Shown one piece after another: positions 12,101 to 23,581 of a DNA stretch of 64,000 nt. Below the pieces are notes generated by a model. That model had not been told where the DNA came from. It saw nothing but the letters and a program-made list of their open reading frames with translations, and did no database searches. Within the stretch, counting starts at the first letter, position 1; each line of letters opens with the position of its first letter. The DNA comes from Vitis vinifera. Taxonomy: Eukaryota; Streptophyta; Magnoliopsida; Vitales; Vitaceae. Location of the stretch: positions 6,463,001 through 6,527,000 of the forward strand of contig NC_081821.1 of assembly GCF_030704535.1 (NCBI RefSeq). The letters are read 5' to 3'. Both the position numbers and the translations under genes were made by a program.

Positions 12101-14278
12101 ATTTGCATCATGATTGCAGCCCAAGGATAGTTCATCGTGACATAAAATCCAGCAACATACTCCTTGATGAAAATTTAGAGCCTCACGTTTCTGACTTTGG
12201 TCTTGCCAAACTTTTGGTAGATGAGGATGCGCATATCACGACTGTCGTTGCTGGCACTTTTGGCTATTTGGCACCAGGTGTGTTTTTGTATTATTTTTCA
12301 TGTCTTATCATATTGGGTTGGCATTTTTGTTGTGTAATACAATTATGGATCTAACAAGCATGCAATTTTGCGTTTTTTGTTTTTCTCAAACAAAAAAAAA
12401 TCTGCTGGATAAGAACCATGGTGACTATGTGGTCAAATCATGATACATAAAAGGAAATACTTCTTCAGGTTTCCTTACAGCTGTTGTTATATGATCATAG
12501 AAACCTATGTAATTTTGCTCTTTAGAATTTCTTTGTGACAAAAATGAAGGTAGATTGTAATCATTTTTGTATAGCTTATTGATCAAGCAATATACTAATA
12601 CTGGAGAAAGACAATTTGGTGGTCCATGGATAAAGGTGATCCATGGTTAAGATTAAGACCATCTGTCCAAAAGTATGAGAAACTATATTTTGTTGAAATG
12701 CATGCCCTGAACTTAATAATGGACTGTTAGGCAAGTTGTCAAGTTTTGCTCACAAGTTCTTGTAAAACTTGTCATTTGAAGAGATGAGTTACGTGTATTC
12801 TTGTTGGCACACATACTACTCCTGAAGTACTGCTGTGACTGATGATCACTACAATTGCATGCATATGCTTCTTGAGATGATGCAACATTCAAAATAGTTG
12901 TCAAAATCTTGGATACACAAGTTTATTTTTAATGTAAAACAATATGTATCAATGATACCACTGATAGATTGATGCCATTATCATCTTAAGCATATCCAAC
13001 CTTATGCCATATAATATCATAGAATGTGATACTGCAACTCAAAACACGTTTAACATTTTTACTAATTTCTTTGAAGAAATCAAATTTGTGAGTCATTTCC
13101 TGAAAAGATTAATATTTTGATCGTCTGTTCATCGTTCAAAATGTACTTTAATGCTAGAAAGAGGTGACAAAAAAGAAAGGAAGGGGGCAATATTGAAGTT
13201 TAATTGTAATCATGATCTCAATGGATAAGGTGTCATGTCAATTATTTGAATATCATTTGAGTCTTATGATTGATTGAAGTCTTTTGCTTACATGTATGGA
13301 TTATGTTTTATCATAATTTGTTCCGTAAACTCCATGAATAAGGTGTCATCATGTCAATTATTTGAATGTAAACTCCATGAATAAGGTGTCATCATGTCAA
13401 TTATTTGAATATCACTGGAGTCTTAATGACGGCGGTTAAAGTTTTATCATAATTTGTTCATTGTAACAATTAGAAGAAATAATGGTTAGAAACTAGTCAG
13501 AACTTATAAATAAAATTATAGTTAAAAGTTCAGGAAGTTTATTTTCAGGAGTATGATTCCATGTATGCATTAAAAGATCATATTTTGACAAGTTAATTTC
13601 ACATTGACGAATATTATATTTACCCCATTGAGCTTTTCATTCTTCAGTTGTGTGTGAGATACAGGAAAGTGGTTGTGGTGATGATTATTCTCCATGCAAT
13701 GTATTCCTATTGTCTATATTTCCCCTACATTTAATTTCTTCCATGCTTATATGGATAAATAGAAAGTGTATATTCCCCCAAGGAATGCTTGTATCCTATA
13801 AGCTTGATTGATTGTTATGCAATTCCATGGAAGCAGAGTATCTGCAAAGTGGAAGAGCAACAGAGAAATCAGATGTCTATAGCTTTGGAGTTCTTTTGTT
13901 AGAGCTTGTCACTGGAAAGAGGCCTACTGATCCAACTTTCGTCAAGAGAGGTTTAAATGTTGTTGGCTGGGTAAGCTTCAAAAATTTCCCTTGAAGATGT
14001 ATGATCTTCTGGAAAATGTACAAAATTTGTAACCATGGGTTCAAAATTTGCAGATGAACACCCTATTGAAAGAGAATCGGTTGGAGGATGTAGTAGATAA
14101 AAGGTGCAGAGACGCTGAAGTTGAAACTGTAGAAGCAATTCTTGATATAGCGGGAAGGTGCACCGATGCAAACCCAGACGATCGGCCATCAATGAGCCAG
14201 GTGTTGCAGCTGCTAGAGCAAGAAGTTATGTCACCATGCCCCAGTGATTTCTATGAGTCCCATTCAGACTACTGTTAA
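9111..14278 (+). CDS. LRR receptor-like serine/threonine kinase (At5g62710-like)
   Basis: Single-pass plasma-membrane receptor kinase. Thirteen exons by GT-AG junctions: 9111-9198, 9293-9428, 9521-9592, 9684-9755, 9847-9918, 10124-10195, 10311-10382, 10750-10856, 10933-11106, 11182-11514, 12020-12277, 13837-13970, 14054-14278. They total 1815 nt, or 604 residues. Exons 3-7 are each 72 nt, one 24-residue LRR apiece in the same phase. Order: signal peptide (about 1-25), LRR N-cap with WTGVSC, five LRRs, transmembrane helix near 242-265, basic juxtamembrane stretch, kinase. Kinase residues are intact: glycine loop GSGGFGTVY from 320, Lys341, HRDIKSSN 438-445, Asp458 of DFG, then [10 protein letters not shown], so it should be an active RD kinase. 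An in-frame ATG at 9063 would add 16 polar residues before the signal peptide, so 9111 is preferred. Ligand unknown. The C-terminus ESHSDYC resembles my memory of At5g62710. Confidence 0.93.
13219..13410 (+). repeat. Short direct repeats in receptor kinase intron 11
   Basis: Inside the 1.56-kb eleventh intron, a 43-bp unit with the core AAGGTGTCATCATGTCAATT occurs twice in tandem (13325-13367 and 13368-13410). A diverged third copy lies near 13219-13250. Confidence 0.8.
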
Positions 14279-14576
14279 AAATGATAGACAAACCATATGT
14301 ATGCATTGTGGCAGATGTGTTGTTGCTTCACCATATTTTTATTTACTTCATACCCCTATCTATGGGGCCCCTTGTATAATATTTGCTTGCTAATGATGGA
14401 ATTTCTTTAGATGCCTTGGATTTTCCAAGGGCATCCTGTGAAAATGTCTTTGTCTTCTCGCCTAGAGAACATTTACAAAGGAATGGGACCTACATTATTA
14501 ATTTTACACATTATTTATACTAGTTAGTCATGATCCCCCCCACAGCAGCTCTCACTGGCTGAGTCTGAAATTTGCA
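14279..14576. other. 3' UTR of receptor kinase and SDR1 promoter
   Basis: Under 300 bp separate the kinase stop from the SDR1 start. A TATA-like TTATTTATAC at about 14511-14520 sits 60 bp before the SDR1 ATG and could position its transcript. Confidence 0.4.
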
Positions 14577-15365
14577 ATGGCAGACCGCCCACCGTCCCAA
14601 AACAACCTGGAGGGTAAAGTGGCCATAATCACCGGCGGCGCCAGCGGCATTGGCGAGGCAACGGCGCGTCACTTCGCCAACCATGGTGTGCGCGCTATTG
14701 TGATCGCTGACATCCAAGCTGAAAAGGGTCAACTGGTCGCAGAATCGATTGGTTTGCATCGTTGCCGGTACATCCTTTGTGACGTGACAGACGAGCAGCA
14801 GGTCAAGGCCCTCGTTGAATCAACCGTCCAGGCTTACGGACAACTCGACGTCATGTTCTGCAACGCTGGAATCATGAGTGTAGGTATGCAGGATGTACTC
14901 GATTTCGACTTATCGGCCTACGATACGTTGTTCGCGATCAACGTACGTGGCGTGGCAGCGAGTGTGAAGCACGCAGCGCGTGCGATGGTGGAGGGTAAGG
15001 TGAAGGGAAGCATAATATGTACAGCGAGCGTCTCCGCCAGCACTGGGAGCGACAAGTTCATAGACTACGTGATGTCGAAGATGGCAGTGCTGGGGCTAGT
15101 GAAGTCGGCGAGTAGACAGCTGGGCGCGTATGGAATACGGGTGAATAGCGTTTCGCCGGGGGCGGTGGCGACGCCGCTGCTGTGCGACAAGTTTCAGATG
15201 AGCGCGACGGAGGTGGAGAATAATTTCGAACAGTATATGTCCTTGAAGGGTGCTGGGCCAATGAAAGAAAAAGACGTGGCTGATGCCGTGTTGTTTCTTG
15301 CTTCTGACAATTCAAAGTTCGTCACAGGCCATAACTTGATCGTCGACGGCGGCTACCCATATTGA
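14577..15365 (+). CDS. Short-chain dehydrogenase/reductase, copy 1
   Basis: Classical SDR of 262 residues in one exon, in the plant group with secoisolariciresinol dehydrogenase and other NAD-dependent alcohol dehydrogenases of specialised metabolism. Visible: TGGASGIG dinucleotide motif (19-26), Asp45 after the second strand (predicts NAD over NADP), NAG 96-98, Asn122, and catalytic Ser151, Tyr164 and Lys168 (YVMSK). The usual C-terminal VTGHNLIVDGG is present. No transit peptide is evident, so probably cytosolic. Codons are much GC-richer than the surrounding DNA. Differences from the other copies include Cys95 before NAG and Met169 after the catalytic Lys where copies 5 and 6 have His. Substrate unknown; function is inferred from family only. 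Confidence 0.93.
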   Translation: MADRPPSQNNLEGKVAIITGGASGIGEATARHFANHGVRAIVIADIQAEKGQLVAESIGLHRCRYILCDVTDEQQVKALVESTVQAYGQLDVMFCNAGIMSVGMQDVLDFDLSAYDTLFAINVRGVAASVKHAARAMVEGKVKGSIICTASVSASTGSDKFIDYVMSKMAVLGLVKSASRQLGAYGIRVNSVSPGAVATPLLCDKFQMSATEVENNFEQYMSLKGAGPMKEKDVADAVLFLASDNSKFVTGHNLIVDGGYPY

Positions 15366-15435
15366 TCGCCGATCATAAGTCTCCTTTTAATCTAAAAATT
15401 AATAAATAAATAAAATAATTGAAATTTTATAATTG
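15366..15435. other. SDR1 3' flank
   Basis: Short AT-rich tail between the SDR1 stop and the first copy of the duplicated Gypsy-derived segment. Confidence 0.4.
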
Positions 15436-17555
15436 CTATTCCATCTTTGACTAAGATTGATGTTCTTGCATACCTAATCTGCCGTGTTCTTTACTTTTTA
15501 ATGATATTAAACCTAATCGTTAACATCAGTCCTTATAAATTAAATTTTTCTAGAAATTACTTATTGGAGTTACCAAAAATCCAACCACTGAGACAGTGAT
15601 CTAAAACGTTGACCCAACTAACTGACTTGCCCCTAAAGATAACGTAACTGTTCTTATCCATGGACACAAAAGTCACAAAGAATACAAACAGGCCTATAAG
15701 AGTAATCGTGTCCCTATGTGAAAAAATATATTAAAATAAATTTTAAAATGAGAAATTTAAGACTCACTCAAATCTTTCTCTTTTTTTTTTTTTTTGATGG
15801 ACCCACAACATTAAAACGACATGTTAACACTTGGATGTACTTAAAACTCATGACAAAATATTAAAAAAATATTAAAAAAAAAATCTACTTTTTATTATAT
15901 AATTATCAAATATGATTTTATTTTTTATTTTTAAAAACAAAAAAAACATAATTAAAATTTCTAAATATATTTAATATTTATAAAAACTAAAATCATATTT
16001 TTAGTATTAATAAATAAAGACATGTTTTTTCTATCTACAAAAATAATTAGAATAAATCCCTAATGTTATATTTGATAGTTGGATATAGCATGAGATAGGA
16101 TATGAGATACATATGTTATCTTATCTATGTTTGGTTGATGATGAGATAAAATAAGTTATTTTCTTATTTGTTTTATTTCTAGCAAAAAATTGTTGAATAT
16201 AGCATAAAAGAATGGATAATTCCATGTTTTTGAATGGTGATGAAATAAGATAATTTATTTAATTACTTATTCTATCTTATGTTCAACTAAACATAGAATA
16301 AGATAAGTGTGAAATATAATGTACATCTCTTTTTTATCTTTCTACATAGGATATGATAATCCTATATTAAGATATAAGATATGTATATCTCATATATCAT
16401 AAATATATTTATTTTTTTATATTACTTATTTTATAAAATAAATATTTTTATCATAATATTAAATTTGTGATTAAAAATAAGAACTAAAAAAATATTTGTA
16501 AAATAATATTAATATATATAATTATTTTTATATATTGAATACAATAATATAAATTTTTTTTTATAAAGTTCAAATATTTTAAGCATAAATATTGTTAAAA
16601 GTAAGAAATTTCATTTCTTTTATATAGAAAAATTGGAATGCAATATTATTATTTTTAAAATATATATATCCTTAAATAATATATATATTTAAGGATCAAG
16701 GTGTCTTCATGCGTTTGCAAAACCTGATCAACATCTATGGGAGGGAAAGTGATTGTGTCGTTGACTGGATGCACACTTCCTTCTGCGAAGGTGCCTTGGA
16801 CAGAACTAATTTGTTCTCTTATAGAAGCCGCATTAAGCAACCTTCGCCTTTGCCACCTAAAGTTGTACTTGTCATCTATTGGACCTCTGTGTATATAGTT
16901 AATAATAGCCTTGGGGGTTGTTAAAGATGCAGGGGCTTGAGCGGCTGCCTCTAGTGCTGCTTGTTGTGCGGATGTACTGCTTAAGGTGCCCGTGATGAGT
17001 TTTTTCACCAAGTAATGTAGACTCTTGCATTATTTAGTAGTGTGACTATGATCCCTATGGTAAGAACACCTTTCATTTCGGTCTCGTCTATCCAGATTTG
17101 TCTTTATTGGCTCCGACCATCTGAAGTCCGACAGGTCACAAATTTGCGGGAGGAGTTTCTCTTAGGAGATACTTAAGGGAATGAGTCTCTCCTGCTATTG
17201 TTGTCGGTTGTCTTGCCTTCTGCTATCTTGCCTTATTTGGTTGGAAGGCTTAAAACTCCTTACTTTATCATTCTTGGGCAGTTGACTGATGACTAAGACT
17301 TGTTGAGAGGTTGCTCGAACGTTATCTTTGAGCATAGAATACTTGTCCGCCTGCTTAAATAGGTCATCCATTGTTATGGGCGGCTTCTTCGTGAGGGACT
17401 CGAAAAATAAAGTGCCCAGGCCAGGCTAATACTTCGCTTGAAGATCTGTAAGATGACGTCCATACAGTAAGATTCAACTTGAAGCACCACTTGCCCTAAC
17501 TGCTTCATGAAATCCCTCGACAGCTCATTCTCCTACCACTTGCCCGAACCACTTG
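15436..17555. repeat. 2.1-kb tandem duplication, copy A
   Basis: First copy of a direct duplication. It begins at TTTGACTAAGATTGATGTTC and runs through an AT-rich block (15770-16690) into a minus-strand Gypsy gag remnant (16655-17540). Copy B repeats the same order from 17557. The copies differ by many substitutions and small indels, so the duplication is not recent. Confidence 0.85.
16655..17011 (-). pseudogene. Gypsy gag C-terminal fragment (copy A)
   Basis: Minus-strand fragment of a Ty3/Gypsy polyprotein between gag and protease. Recognised by INYIHRGPIDDKYN, RRLLNAASIREQ, GSVHP and FPPIDVDQVLQTHEDTLILK, a block I know from Tat-type plant Gypsy polyproteins. It is open for 118 codons and then runs into AT-rich DNA where protease should start. 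No protease active site follows. Confidence 0.75.
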
Positions 17556-18786
17556 CTATTTCATCTTTGACTAATATTGATGTTCTTGCATACCTAATCT
17601 GCCGTGTTCTTTACTTTATATTGATATTAAACCTAATAGTTAACATCAGTCCTATAAATTAAATTTTTCTAGAAATTACTTATTGGAGTTACCTAAAATC
17701 CAACCACAGAGACAATGATCTAAAACGTTGACCCAACCAACTCACTTGCCCCCTAAAATAACGTAACTGTTCTTATCCATGGACACAAAAGTCAACAAAG
17801 GATACAAACAGGCCTATAAGAGTAATCGTGTCCCTATGTGAAAAAATATATTAAAATAAATTTTAAAATGAGAAATTTAAGACTCACTCAAATCTTTCTC
17901 CTTCGTTTTTTTGTTTTTTTATTTTTTTATGGACCCACAACATTAAAACGACTTGTTAACACTTGGATGTACTTAAAACTCATGACAAAATATTTTTTTT
18001 TAAAAAAAATCTACTTTTTATTATATAATTATCAAATATGATTTTATTTTTTATTTTTAAAAACAAATAAATAATTAAAATTTCTAAATATATTTAATAT
18101 TTATAAAAACTAAAATTATATTTTTAATATTAATAAATAAGACATGTTTTTTCAATCTATAAAAATAATAAAAATAAATCCCTAAAGTTACACTTGATAG
18201 TTGGATATAGCGATAGGATATGAGATCCTTATGTTATCTTATCCATGTTTAGTTGGTGATATGATAAAAAAAGTTATTTTTTTACTTGTCTTATTTCTAG
18301 CCAAAGATTGTTGAATATAACATAAGAGAATGGATAATTCCATGTTTTTTGATGTAATTTATTCAATCACTTATTCTATCTTATATTTAACTAAATATAA
18401 AATAAGATAAGCGTGAAATATAATATCCATATCTTTTTTATCTTTCTACATAGGATATGTTAATCCTATATTAAGATATAAGATATATATATCCCATATA
18501 TCATAAATATATTTATTTTTTTATATTACTTATTTTATATAATAAATATTTTTATCATAATATTAAATTTGTGATTAAAAATAAGAACTAAAAAATATTT
18601 GTAAAATAATATTAATATATATATATATATATATATATAATTATTTTTATATATTGAATACAATAATATAAAAAAATATTTATAAAGTTCAAATATTTTA
18701 AGCATAAATATTGTTAAAAGTAAGAAATTTCATTTCTTTTATATAGAAAATATTGGAATGCAATTTTATTATTTTGAAAATTAAAA

Positions 18787-18901
<115 letters not shown>

Positions 18902-18905
18902 ATAT

Positions 18906-19240
18906 TTAAGGATCAAGGTGTCTTCATGCGGTTGCAAAACCTGATTGACATCTATGAAAGGAAAAGTGATTGTGTCGTCGACTGGACACACACTTCCTTC
19001 TGCGAAGGTGCCTTGGACATAACTCATATGTTATCTTATAGAAGCCGCGTGGAGCAACCTTCGCCTTTGCCCCTAGAGTTGTGTTTGTCATCTATTAGAC
19101 CTCTATGTATATGGGTAATGACAATCTTGAGGACTGTCGAAGATGCAGGAGCTTAAGCGGCTACCTCTGGTGCTACTTGTTGTGCGGATGTACTGCTTAA
19201 GGTGCCCGACTTTGATGAGTTTTTTCACCAAGTAATGCAG
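18906..19240 (-). pseudogene. Gypsy gag C-terminal fragment (copy B)
   Basis: Partner of the copy A fragment at 16655-17011, at the same place in the duplicated unit. More stops and frameshifts break it, so only short matching stretches remain. Confidence 0.65.
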
Positions 19241-19392
19241 ACTCTTGCATTATTTAGTGGTGTGACCATGATCCTTATGGTAAGAACACATTTTTTTCCG
19301 GTCCTATCTATCCAGATCTATTTTGATTGGCTCCAACCATTTGAAGTCTGACAAGTCATGGATTTATGGGAGGAGTTTCTTGTAGGAGATAC

Positions 19393-20650
19393 TTAGGGGA
19401 GTGAGTTTCTCCTACTATTGTTGTCGGTTGTCTTGCCTTCTACTACCTTGCCTCGTTTAGTTAGAAGGCTTAGAACTCCATACTTTATCATTCTTGGCCA
19501 ACTGATTGATGACCAAGACATGTTGAGAGGCTGCTCGAACGTTATTTTCGAGCATGGAATACTTGTCCACCTAGTTGAATAGGTCATCCATTGTTATGAG
19601 CGGCTTCTTCTAGAGGGACTCAAAAAATGGAATATCTGGGTTGGGCTAATGTTTTGCTTGAAGATCTGTAAGATGATGTCCATACTACAAGATTCAACTT
19701 AAAGCACTACTTGCCCGAAGTGCTTCATGAAATCCCTTAATGTCTCATTTTCCTACAACTTGATGTTATGCAGTGTGCTTATATTATGCTTTTGGCTAGT
19801 AGAACATAGGCAATGACCTACAAAGGCTTCCGAGACGTCTCAAAATGTGTTCACGAAATTATGTAAGAGGCGATGGAACCAAGAGAGAGCTTGGCCATGT
19901 AGGCTGGGTCGAAAAACCTTGCACATCAACGCATCATTCCTTATGTCGAGAGTCATGAGCTGTCTGAAGTGCATGATATGGTCAAACGGGTTGCTCGTTC
20001 CATCATACATTGTGAACTTGGGCACTACAAACCCTTTGGGCGGCTCATAGCTAATGATATGGAGGTCGATTGGTGTGAAGAACATGTCATCCAGCTGTCG
20101 ACTGATAGAGTCGGGCGGGGCTCGCGTCGCTGGCACTCCCGCCTGTTGCTGCCTTGGTGGTTGAGAGGGTCATCTGGATGTGGTTATTGCGGTTGGTTGA
20201 CCTAGACGTGCTTTTAAGGTCTCTAACATGCATGGTTGCCCCTCCATGCTTGGTGCTTAGGGTTCTAATCAGGCTCGCATCGCGTTAGATAAATGTGATC
20301 CTTTATTGCACCTCATTTTCCTTGATGCTCGGGTAGAGCTGGTGCATTCGTTCGATTGTGTTTGATGAGCTGACGAAGGCTCCTCATCGGATTGACTTGA
20401 GTAGTTGTCGGATGAGAACTTTGTACCCTCGGGGAAAGATGCCTCAACGGTTCGTCATGAGGTTGTTTACTGGCTTTGAGTGTGCCGACTTTGAAAGGGG
20501 CCCATTATTGACATTTGAGTCTGCAACTCTTTGTTCTCTTATATTAATTGTTTTGTTTCGCGAAATAGAGTTTGCATCCGCCGCTCATTTTCTCGTTGGC
20601 GTCTTTCCATCATTTCGCGCTAGACAAAATAGTCTTCATCACCCATAGTT
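19393..20650 (-). pseudogene. Ty3/Gypsy gag (Tat-like), decayed
   Basis: Minus-strand gag. The most readable part is 20136-19840, with the retrotransposon gag core YDGTSNPFDHIMHFRQLM and LHGQALSWFHRLL. An ATG near 20648 followed by GDEDYF is the probable original start. Several stops interrupt the N-terminal half. It runs leftwards through 19590-19400 into the duplicated C-terminal fragments. Nucleic-acid binding and particle assembly are the family role, but no intact product is possible here. Confidence 0.75.
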
Positions 20651-20685
20651 GATGATTGGTTTCTAGAGGGTGTTTACATCTTTAG

Positions 20686-20708
20686 TCAGTTCCCACAGAT
20701 GTCGTCAA
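20686..20708 (-). other. Degenerate primer-binding site of the Tat-like element
   Basis: Read on the minus strand, the stretch ends in CTGTGGGAACTGA just before gag. Plant Tat-type Gypsy elements have TGGCGCCGTCTGTGGGAAC here, so this looks like a mutated primer-binding site. It supports an LTR on its right. Confidence 0.5.
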
Positions 20709-21490
20709 TGTTGGTGTTGTGCCAACTAGATGCAGACCCGTCTAGCTTCACCAGAGTCAAATAGATTGCTTCCCTGCACAAAATGATGTTTGGATATGTG
20801 GTCCGGGCACACCCCTCCGAAACTTAAGTCAGAATCTAGCAAGAGTGAATCCAACTCTTTGAATGACTATGTGCACGTGTACCTTTTTCATGTTTCTAGA
20901 AAGGTTTTTATAGATCTTATGACACCATCGTCGCAACATTGATTGTGCATTTATGCCTTTCCTATAATGATGAATGTTGTCATGGTGGATACTATGCTTT
21001 AATAAGATAAACAACGTCATTTTCTCAGTGCGGATTAGACAATCATACCAAATAAGAGTTGTTGATTTGTGTCATTTGTTGTCTGTCTTGCAAGAATTCC
21101 AAACCATGTTGTTGACTGTGCATTTACATTTGCTAATGTCGTCGATTGCGTGTAACGATTGGGTGACATTGATTTTTAGGTGTAAATGTCTTTTTGATTA
21201 TCGCTAAGGCATTGGTGGTGATTAATCATCCGTCCAATGCCTGGAATTCCCAACTAGCTTGGTTTGTCCATTTGAAAGTCTCTTGTCGGTTTGGTCTGTC
21301 TATTCCATCTAACATTGGGAAAGAAGGAGATATTTCTTTCCTCTTGCGCCAGACAGAGCTTGTCTTGGTCTAAACAAATTGCTCCAAGACGGATTATCTG
21401 CTTACCTTGGACGACCAAAAGGTCTTGAGCCTATGAAGGACACATGGAGGGAAGCTTCCCACAATGTATTTCCTATTTAATAAAATCTGA
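20709..21490 (-). mobile_element. Probable 5' LTR of the Tat-like Gypsy element
   Basis: Non-coding, less AT-rich block immediately upstream (minus-strand sense) of the degenerate primer site. A TATAAAAA-type box lies at about 20908-20915 on the minus strand. No second LTR was found within the window, so the outer border is uncertain. Confidence 0.45.
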
Positions 21491-22777
21491 TAACTCAGGA
21501 GACATATATTATTGTATGCTACCAATCAAACATAGTCTTGTTCCAAATAAAATTTTGGTACGGTTACATGCATCATCATTTTTATTATCTATTTTTGTTG
21601 TCCAATTTAATTGAATGGTTTAAAAAAGGTAATAATTAGAAAATAAAAATAAGTAATATTATTGTTTCATCACTTTTACCATTATAAATTGATCATTTTT
21701 TTTGTTAAACCTTAATTTCATTAATTATTTTAATGATAACTAATAGTTTATAAAGTTAATACAACATATTTGATTAATTTGAAATTTCATCAAATACGTC
21801 CTTTATTTTGAGTAAGATGATAGGTGAATGATTATAATAAGTGAAAAACATATGAAGGTTATTTTATGAAATTTTAAAATAATAGGGATTAAGTGTATGT
21901 AACCACAACTTTAGAATAGGAAAATGAAATTTAACACACATAATTTATATTATATCTATAATAAATAGGTAAAATGGAGCTTTTTTATAAAAGGAAAATA
22001 TTATTAAGAGAAATCAGCCATGATATATACATGTATCCAAATATTAAACTATATCTTGTATGTTATCTTATAAGCTTAGCTAAATCCATATTGTACAAAA
22101 ATGGAATATAATAGGTCTAAATATGGAAAAACATTTGTTCCTTTTGTTTCCAAAAGAAACATTCAAAACATTAAAAATAGCAAAGAATATTAAAAATGCT
22201 TTAGATAATGATTCTACTCCAAATATTTTTAGTAGAAGTACTTTTAGGAGAATCACATATTAAAGATTATCTAAAATTTAATAATTAATTTGTTAGAAAG
22301 ATGGCTAAAGTTTATTACCATGAATGAATTTACTTATTTTGATTTGATAGTTAGTAAGTTGAGACCGATAAAAGTAGAAAACATGAAGAGACAAGATGTC
22401 AAGATTAAAACTTGGTCTTCAAAGTATTTTGAAAAATAATTTTTTAGAACGGTTTTTTTAAAATTATTCTCTTATCATGTTGAAAGCTAAAATATTTTTA
22501 ACTCTTTTAAATATATTTTAAAAATAACTTGTAGATATATTATTTTGTTTTTAGTGATTTTTTTATATTTATATAATTATTTTTAAATATAATTTTTTTA
22601 AAATATAAGTAAAAAAAGAGAGTAAAAAATATATTTTTTAAACTAGTTTTTTATTTCCTAGTTAGCAAATGTGGTTCTATTTTATTTTATTTTATTTTTA
22701 ACTATTTTAGAAGGTAATTACCAAACAAGTCCCAAATCTTAAATCTTATAAATTTTGTCAATCCATATCAATTCCAA
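21491..22777. other. AT-rich intergenic DNA before SDR2
   Basis: AT-rich with no supported gene. The last 100 bp should contain the SDR2 promoter but no clear element stands out. Confidence 0.45.
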
Positions 22778-23581
22778 GTGCTTGATGAAAAGAAAATGAC
22801 AGATCAGACGCCATTCAAAATGAAGCTGGAGGGTAAAGTGGCGATCATAACCGGCGGTGCAAGCGGTATCGGCGAGGCGACGGCGCGTCGCTTTGCGGAG
22901 CATGGCGCACGCGCTGTCGTGATTGCTGACATTCAAGACGAGCAGGGCCAGCGAGTGGCCGAATCGATTGGGTTACATCGCTGCAGGTACATCCACTGTA
23001 ACGTCACTGACGAGCAGCAGATCAAGGACCTGGTGGAATCAACGGTCCAGATGTATGGGCAACTGGATATCATGTTCAGCAATGCCGGGATAAGTGGAGG
23101 GGACCAGCCCATACTCGACCTGGACCTGTCAGCTTACGACGCGTCGTCAGCAGTGAACGCACGGGGCATGGCGGCGTGCGTGAAGCACGCGGCGTGTGCG
23201 ATGGTGAAGGGTGGGGTGAAAGGGAGCATAGTGTGCACTGGGAGCATACTCGCTTCGGGGGGGCCCGTGAAATTCACGGACTATGCAATGGCGAAGAGCG
23301 CAATATTAGGGCTGGTGAAGTCGGCGAGCAGGCAGCTGGGCGCGTACGGAATAAGGGTGAACAGCGTGTCGCCGGGGGGCGTGGCGACGCCGCTGTTGTG
23401 CAAAACGCTCCAGATGGGCGCAGAGGAGTTGGAAACTCTACTGGATAAGTACAAGTGCTTGCAAGGAAAAGGGCCAATGAAAGAGAAAAACGTGGCGGAT
23501 GTTGTGTCGTTCCTTGCTTCAGAGGAGTCAGCCTTCGTCACTGGACATGACTTGATCGTGGACGGTGGCCACCCACACTGA
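22778..23581 (+). CDS. Short-chain dehydrogenase/reductase, copy 2
   Basis: Single-exon classical SDR of 267 residues from the first ATG. Starting at the second ATG (22796, MTDQ) gives 261 and matches the MTDP start of copies 3 and 5, so that start is equally likely. Motifs by the longer numbering: TGGASGIG 25-32, Asp51 (NAD preference), NAG 102-104, Asn127, Ser156, Tyr169, Lys173 (YAMAK). The segment ISGGDQPILDLDL and the tail GGHPH are private. Ser replaces the usual Phe/Leu before the VNARG motif (SSAVNARG), a small oddity near the catalytic Asn. Probably an NAD-dependent secondary-alcohol dehydrogenase of unknown substrate. Confidence 0.92.
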   Translation: MLDEKKMTDQTPFKMKLEGKVAIITGGASGIGEATARRFAEHGARAVVIADIQDEQGQRVAESIGLHRCRYIHCNVTDEQQIKDLVESTVQMYGQLDIMFSNAGISGGDQPILDLDLSAYDASSAVNARGMAACVKHAACAMVKGGVKGSIVCTGSILASGGPVKFTDYAMAKSAILGLVKSASRQLGAYGIRVNSVSPGGVATPLLCKTLQMGAEELETLLDKYKCLQGKGPMKEKNVADVVSFLASEESAFVTGHDLIVDGGHPH